Program-made: the position numbers and the translations under genes | NCBI GenBank assembly: GCA_914767715.1 | Contig: OU612068.1 | Coordinates: 17,114,001-17,178,000, forward strand | Length of the DNA: 64,000 bases | Reading direction: 5' to 3' | DNA from: Membranipora membranacea | Taxonomy: Eukaryota > Bryozoa > Gymnolaemata > Cheilostomatida > Membraniporidae | In this document: one piece after another, positions 61,701-64,000 of the stretch | Numbering within the stretch: position 1 is the stretch's first letter | Layout of the letters: each line of letters opens with the position of its first letter | The notes under the pieces: model-generated | What the model was told of the DNA's origin: nothing | Database searches by the model: none | The model's input: the letters and a program-made list of their open reading frames with translations, nothing else

Positions 61701-63955
61701 GATCCAAACATACCAGTGATCTGCTATCAGACTTGTAGCTTGTATATCGAATACTCTAACAGCTCCATTATCGAATCCCACAGTGAACAGTTGCTTGGAC
61801 GGGTGGTAAGACAGATTTGTAGGACATTCATTCGGTGAGTGGAAATCATACAACTGTAAAAAAAACGAGATGTTTGTTAGAATATTCATATTAAATTATA
61901 GTGAAGAATGCAAGCCTGACCAAAAACTCACAAGGCACTAGATTGTCAAGGTTTCATTATAGAGGCATGAGGACTATCACAATCACAATTATTTTTATAA
62001 TATAAGTATATGCAGAGCATGGCAAAGAGCACTTCGAGTCAAGTTATGAACCTTGCTATGTGAAGTTAAGTCAAGGCTATCCTAAGTTCATCTGAGTCAA
62101 GCCAGGTCACAAATATGGTAGAGTTGAGTCAGGTCATGTATATGTCATATGTTTATGGGAAAACTTGATTCACCAAGATGCATTATAAAAAAACAAATAA
62201 AAATAATCACAAACAACTCACCTGTTGTCCGTTGTCTTGAGACCACACGCGTATAGTATGATCAGCTGACACTGTGGCCATGTGACGTCTGAATACATCC
62301 TGTGACATGTGTAACACTCTGTCGGTGTGTGAGCGCATTAGAGTGGTGTATGCTCTAGTAGTAACATCAAGTACTCCAAGATTACCCTGAAATAGACCCA
62401 AAAACTGATTAAATAAAAATCTGAACATTTGTATATGTTACTGTGTTCAAAATTGCTGGGTAGCAAATGGATGAAGAACCTCAGCTCAAGAATTTCTATC
62501 AAGAAAGCCTCATTTCAATATTACATGCTATAATAATAATCTATAACATTCAATCATATTTTTTGTTTCACCCTTTTTTTTGTTTCTTATTCAACGGCAC
62601 CTTTGAAAAACATTTTCTCGAAAAATGATATAAATTCCAAAGAAGTTATTAAAAAAAAATAGCAATCACTAAAGCCCTAGACATCATATTTTTAATTTAT
62701 TATGCTTCTTGACATGACGTATCATAGTCAATGTTGGCAGATATACCCCTACTCTGCAGACATCACAACATGTGACACGGAAGTTGAGAAGATAATTTGT
62801 GTATAACCTACCGTTGTGGTTCCTGCTAGTATTTTCAATCCATTGTCAGACATTTGTACAACTGAAACTGGTCCATCATGTTCTACAACGAAAATATAGA
62901 AAATAATCCACTAGAATGTGAGCCTAGTGAATGGCCGTTTGCAACCAAAGTGTAAGAAAAAAGAAAACAAGATCCTAATTTGATTGATAATTACTTGACG
63001 GGACCAGTGGTCTAAACCAGAAACATATATTACATTTATATTCATATTCATATTCATACATTCAAATTATATTACATTTTATGGTTAGAACAGTGATGTC
63101 TTTTTTATGAAACAATCAAGAAATAGAAAAATTCAGCTTTTTAAAAATACCATATGACATCTAGCAACACAAACAATAAAATTTATGTGGCTGGTTACCT
63201 GCTTCTAAATAGACATGTTTGAAGTCTAGAGGCCAAACTCTCAGGAATCCATCACTTGAGCCTGTTACACAGAATGTATCGTTTGCGTAGATACTGTTTA
63301 TAGATATTCCTCCACCTAAACCAGAAAAAGAATGTGCTATAATTATGATTGATATCTCAGAGTTTCGTTTCATAGTTAATCTGCAACAACACACATCAAT
63401 AGAAAGTTGTCTTCTCATTTTACAGAAGCAGAAAACTACTAATTTTATATAGTTTAATTTCTCACATGTTGACATAATTTATGGCAAGCTTACATTTACT
63501 CACCCTCTTTAATATATTCAATCTTCGACCTTAGCTAGCTAACATCAGGCTAATATCAGGCTAACATCAGGCTAACATCAGGCTAACATCAGGCTAACAT
63601 CAGGCTAACATCAGGCTAACATCAGGCTAACATCAGGGTCAGCAAAAAATAGGTCACTCCCAAACTAGCTTAACTAAACTCGAAACTAGAACAACTAGTA
63701 CATGCTGAGAGCGCTGGAGTTGGGCCTTGACTTGGGCTAAATTATTTCATTTCGAGAATATAGACACACAGTGTATGTAAGTGACTTGTGCCCACCAATA
63801 GCCAATATTGATACTAAGAAAAATTCAATCACTTACTAGAAGACATGGTTTGTTTCTCTCCGTCCCTCAGTCGAGGTAGTAATCTATGTACATCAGCTAT
63901 ACTCATATTTCTGTGATCTATCTCAAATATGTGACCTGACTTGCTGCACGCATAT
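49717..63955 (-). CDS. WDR90: WD repeat-containing protein 90, C-terminal part (5' end outside window)
   Basis: Twenty-six minus-strand exons, 5' to 3': 63837-63955, 63199-63315, 62812-62882, 62222-62386, 61714-61853, 61187-61335, 60711-60823, 60145-60318, 59669-59797, 59161-59291, 58697-58770, 58184-58392, 57786-57902, 57377-57479, 57089-57210, 56595-56734, 55888-56149, 55441-55573, 54897-55090, 54227-54439, 53257-53301, 53076-53235, 52289-52413, 51867-52037, 50829-51036, 49717-49871 (3,739 nt, 1,245 aa). WDR90/POC16 is a microtubule-binding centriole and cilium protein made of many WD40 blades after an N-terminal DUF667/CFA20-like domain, which would lie upstream of the window. Family-specific stretches: GFLRVWPLDFKHVYLEAEHD, FFAYTCGCVVVIEDLKTGEQ, VTCAEDGSLRLW with QFQVLDQ, and SGYGDGTLRVF. 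The Ser/Pro-rich linker (58184-58770, 57786-57902) also exists in human WDR90. The protein ends NLWDVLL. Confidence 0.94.
51735..51800 (+). repeat. 12-bp minisatellite
   Basis: About five tandem units of GTGTATACCATT (variants gcgtataccatt, gcgcataccatt, gtgcataacatt) in a WDR90 intron. Confidence 0.75.
53898..54215. mobile_element. TTAA-flanked MITE at a WDR90 splice donor
   Basis: The left end ACCACTGCTGACACAGCTG and right end CAGCTGTGGCAGCAGTGGT are inverses extending over about 58 bp (AAAAATTTAAATA / TATTTAAATTTTT inside). Flanks are TTAA at 53894-53897 and 54216-54219. An inner hairpin (CTAGCTAAGATCCAAC / GTTGGATCTCAGCTAG) lies at about 53,974-54,015. It is 318 bp and non-coding. The right TTAA lies about 7 bases from the exon end at 54227. 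Confidence 0.88.
56841..57000 (+). repeat. Intronic repeat copy 1 in WDR90
   Basis: Shares AAGAAAGCCT, CATTCAATCATATTTTTTGT, TTTCTCGAAAAATGATATA-type words in order with 62,498-62,655, and both copies end in an A-rich tract. The open frame across it is repeat-derived. Confidence 0.7.
62498..62655 (+). repeat. Intronic repeat copy 2 in WDR90
   Basis: Diverged direct copy of 56,841-57,000 in a different intron of the same gene, also ending in an A-rich tract. It may be an old retroposed element or an intron duplication. Confidence 0.7.
63538..63638 (+). repeat. 11-bp minisatellite
   Basis: About nine tandem units of AACATCAGGCT (one unit reads aatatcaggct) in a WDR90 intron. The array is uniform with no spacers. 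Confidence 0.9.
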
Positions 63956-64000
63956 CTATGATAGAAAAATTCAGACGTCAACAACAACATGAGACAAAAA

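Noticed and set aside
63538-63638. CRISPR-like array
   Set aside because: Head-to-tail 11-bp units without spacers in a eukaryotic intron: a minisatellite.

Overview
This is nuclear DNA from an invertebrate animal. Every gene is split by GT-AG introns of roughly 100-4,000 bp, there are no operons or ribosome-binding sites, and the bulk DNA is AT-rich. The gene set (MED10, CDK20, gamma-SNAP, the centriolar protein WDR90) is animal-type. The membrane-anchored collagen genes with a short-chain-collagen C4-like C-terminal domain, the somatomedin-B/Methuselah-like receptor and the many short DNA transposons suggest a sponge, placozoan, cnidarian or lophotrochozoan. The sequence alone does not decide which.

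Layout: (1) 1-2,694 holds no confident gene. (2) 2,695-4,660 (+) is MED10, a Mediator subunit. (3) 7,136-12,074 (+) is a tandem pair of type II membrane collagen-like genes. The second copy (343 aa) is intact. The first has lost the Gly-X-Y exon and its second exon runs into a stop codon. A ~330-bp direct repeat lies on each side of the pair. (4) 12,075-14,326 holds short transposons. (5) 14,327-18,268 (-) is a five-exon C2H2 zinc-finger gene whose last intron carries a hAT-like element with an 8-bp target-site duplication. (6) 20,012-23,149 (+) is CDK20. (7) 23,861-28,210 (-) is NAPG (gamma-SNAP), convergent with CDK20. (8) 29,030-42,139 (+) is a CUB + LDLa single-pass membrane protein with a Gln/His/Met-rich tail. 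(9) 43,298-48,310 (-) is a class B GPCR of Methuselah type with a somatomedin-B-like N-terminus. (10) 49,717-63,955 (-) is the C-terminal 1,245 residues of WDR90 in 26 exons; its 5' part lies beyond the window.

The genes are functionally unrelated: transcription (MED10, zinc finger), ciliary kinase and centriole (CDK20, WDR90), vesicle fusion (NAPG) and cell surface/matrix (collagen pair, CUB-LDLa, receptor). Exon models were built by hand from splice signals, reading-frame phase and remembered family sequences. All exon joins keep frame except in the first collagen copy. The most interesting points are the furin-site membrane collagen pair, the exon loss in one copy, a transposon inserted next to a WDR90 splice donor, and an in-frame optional exon in WDR90.
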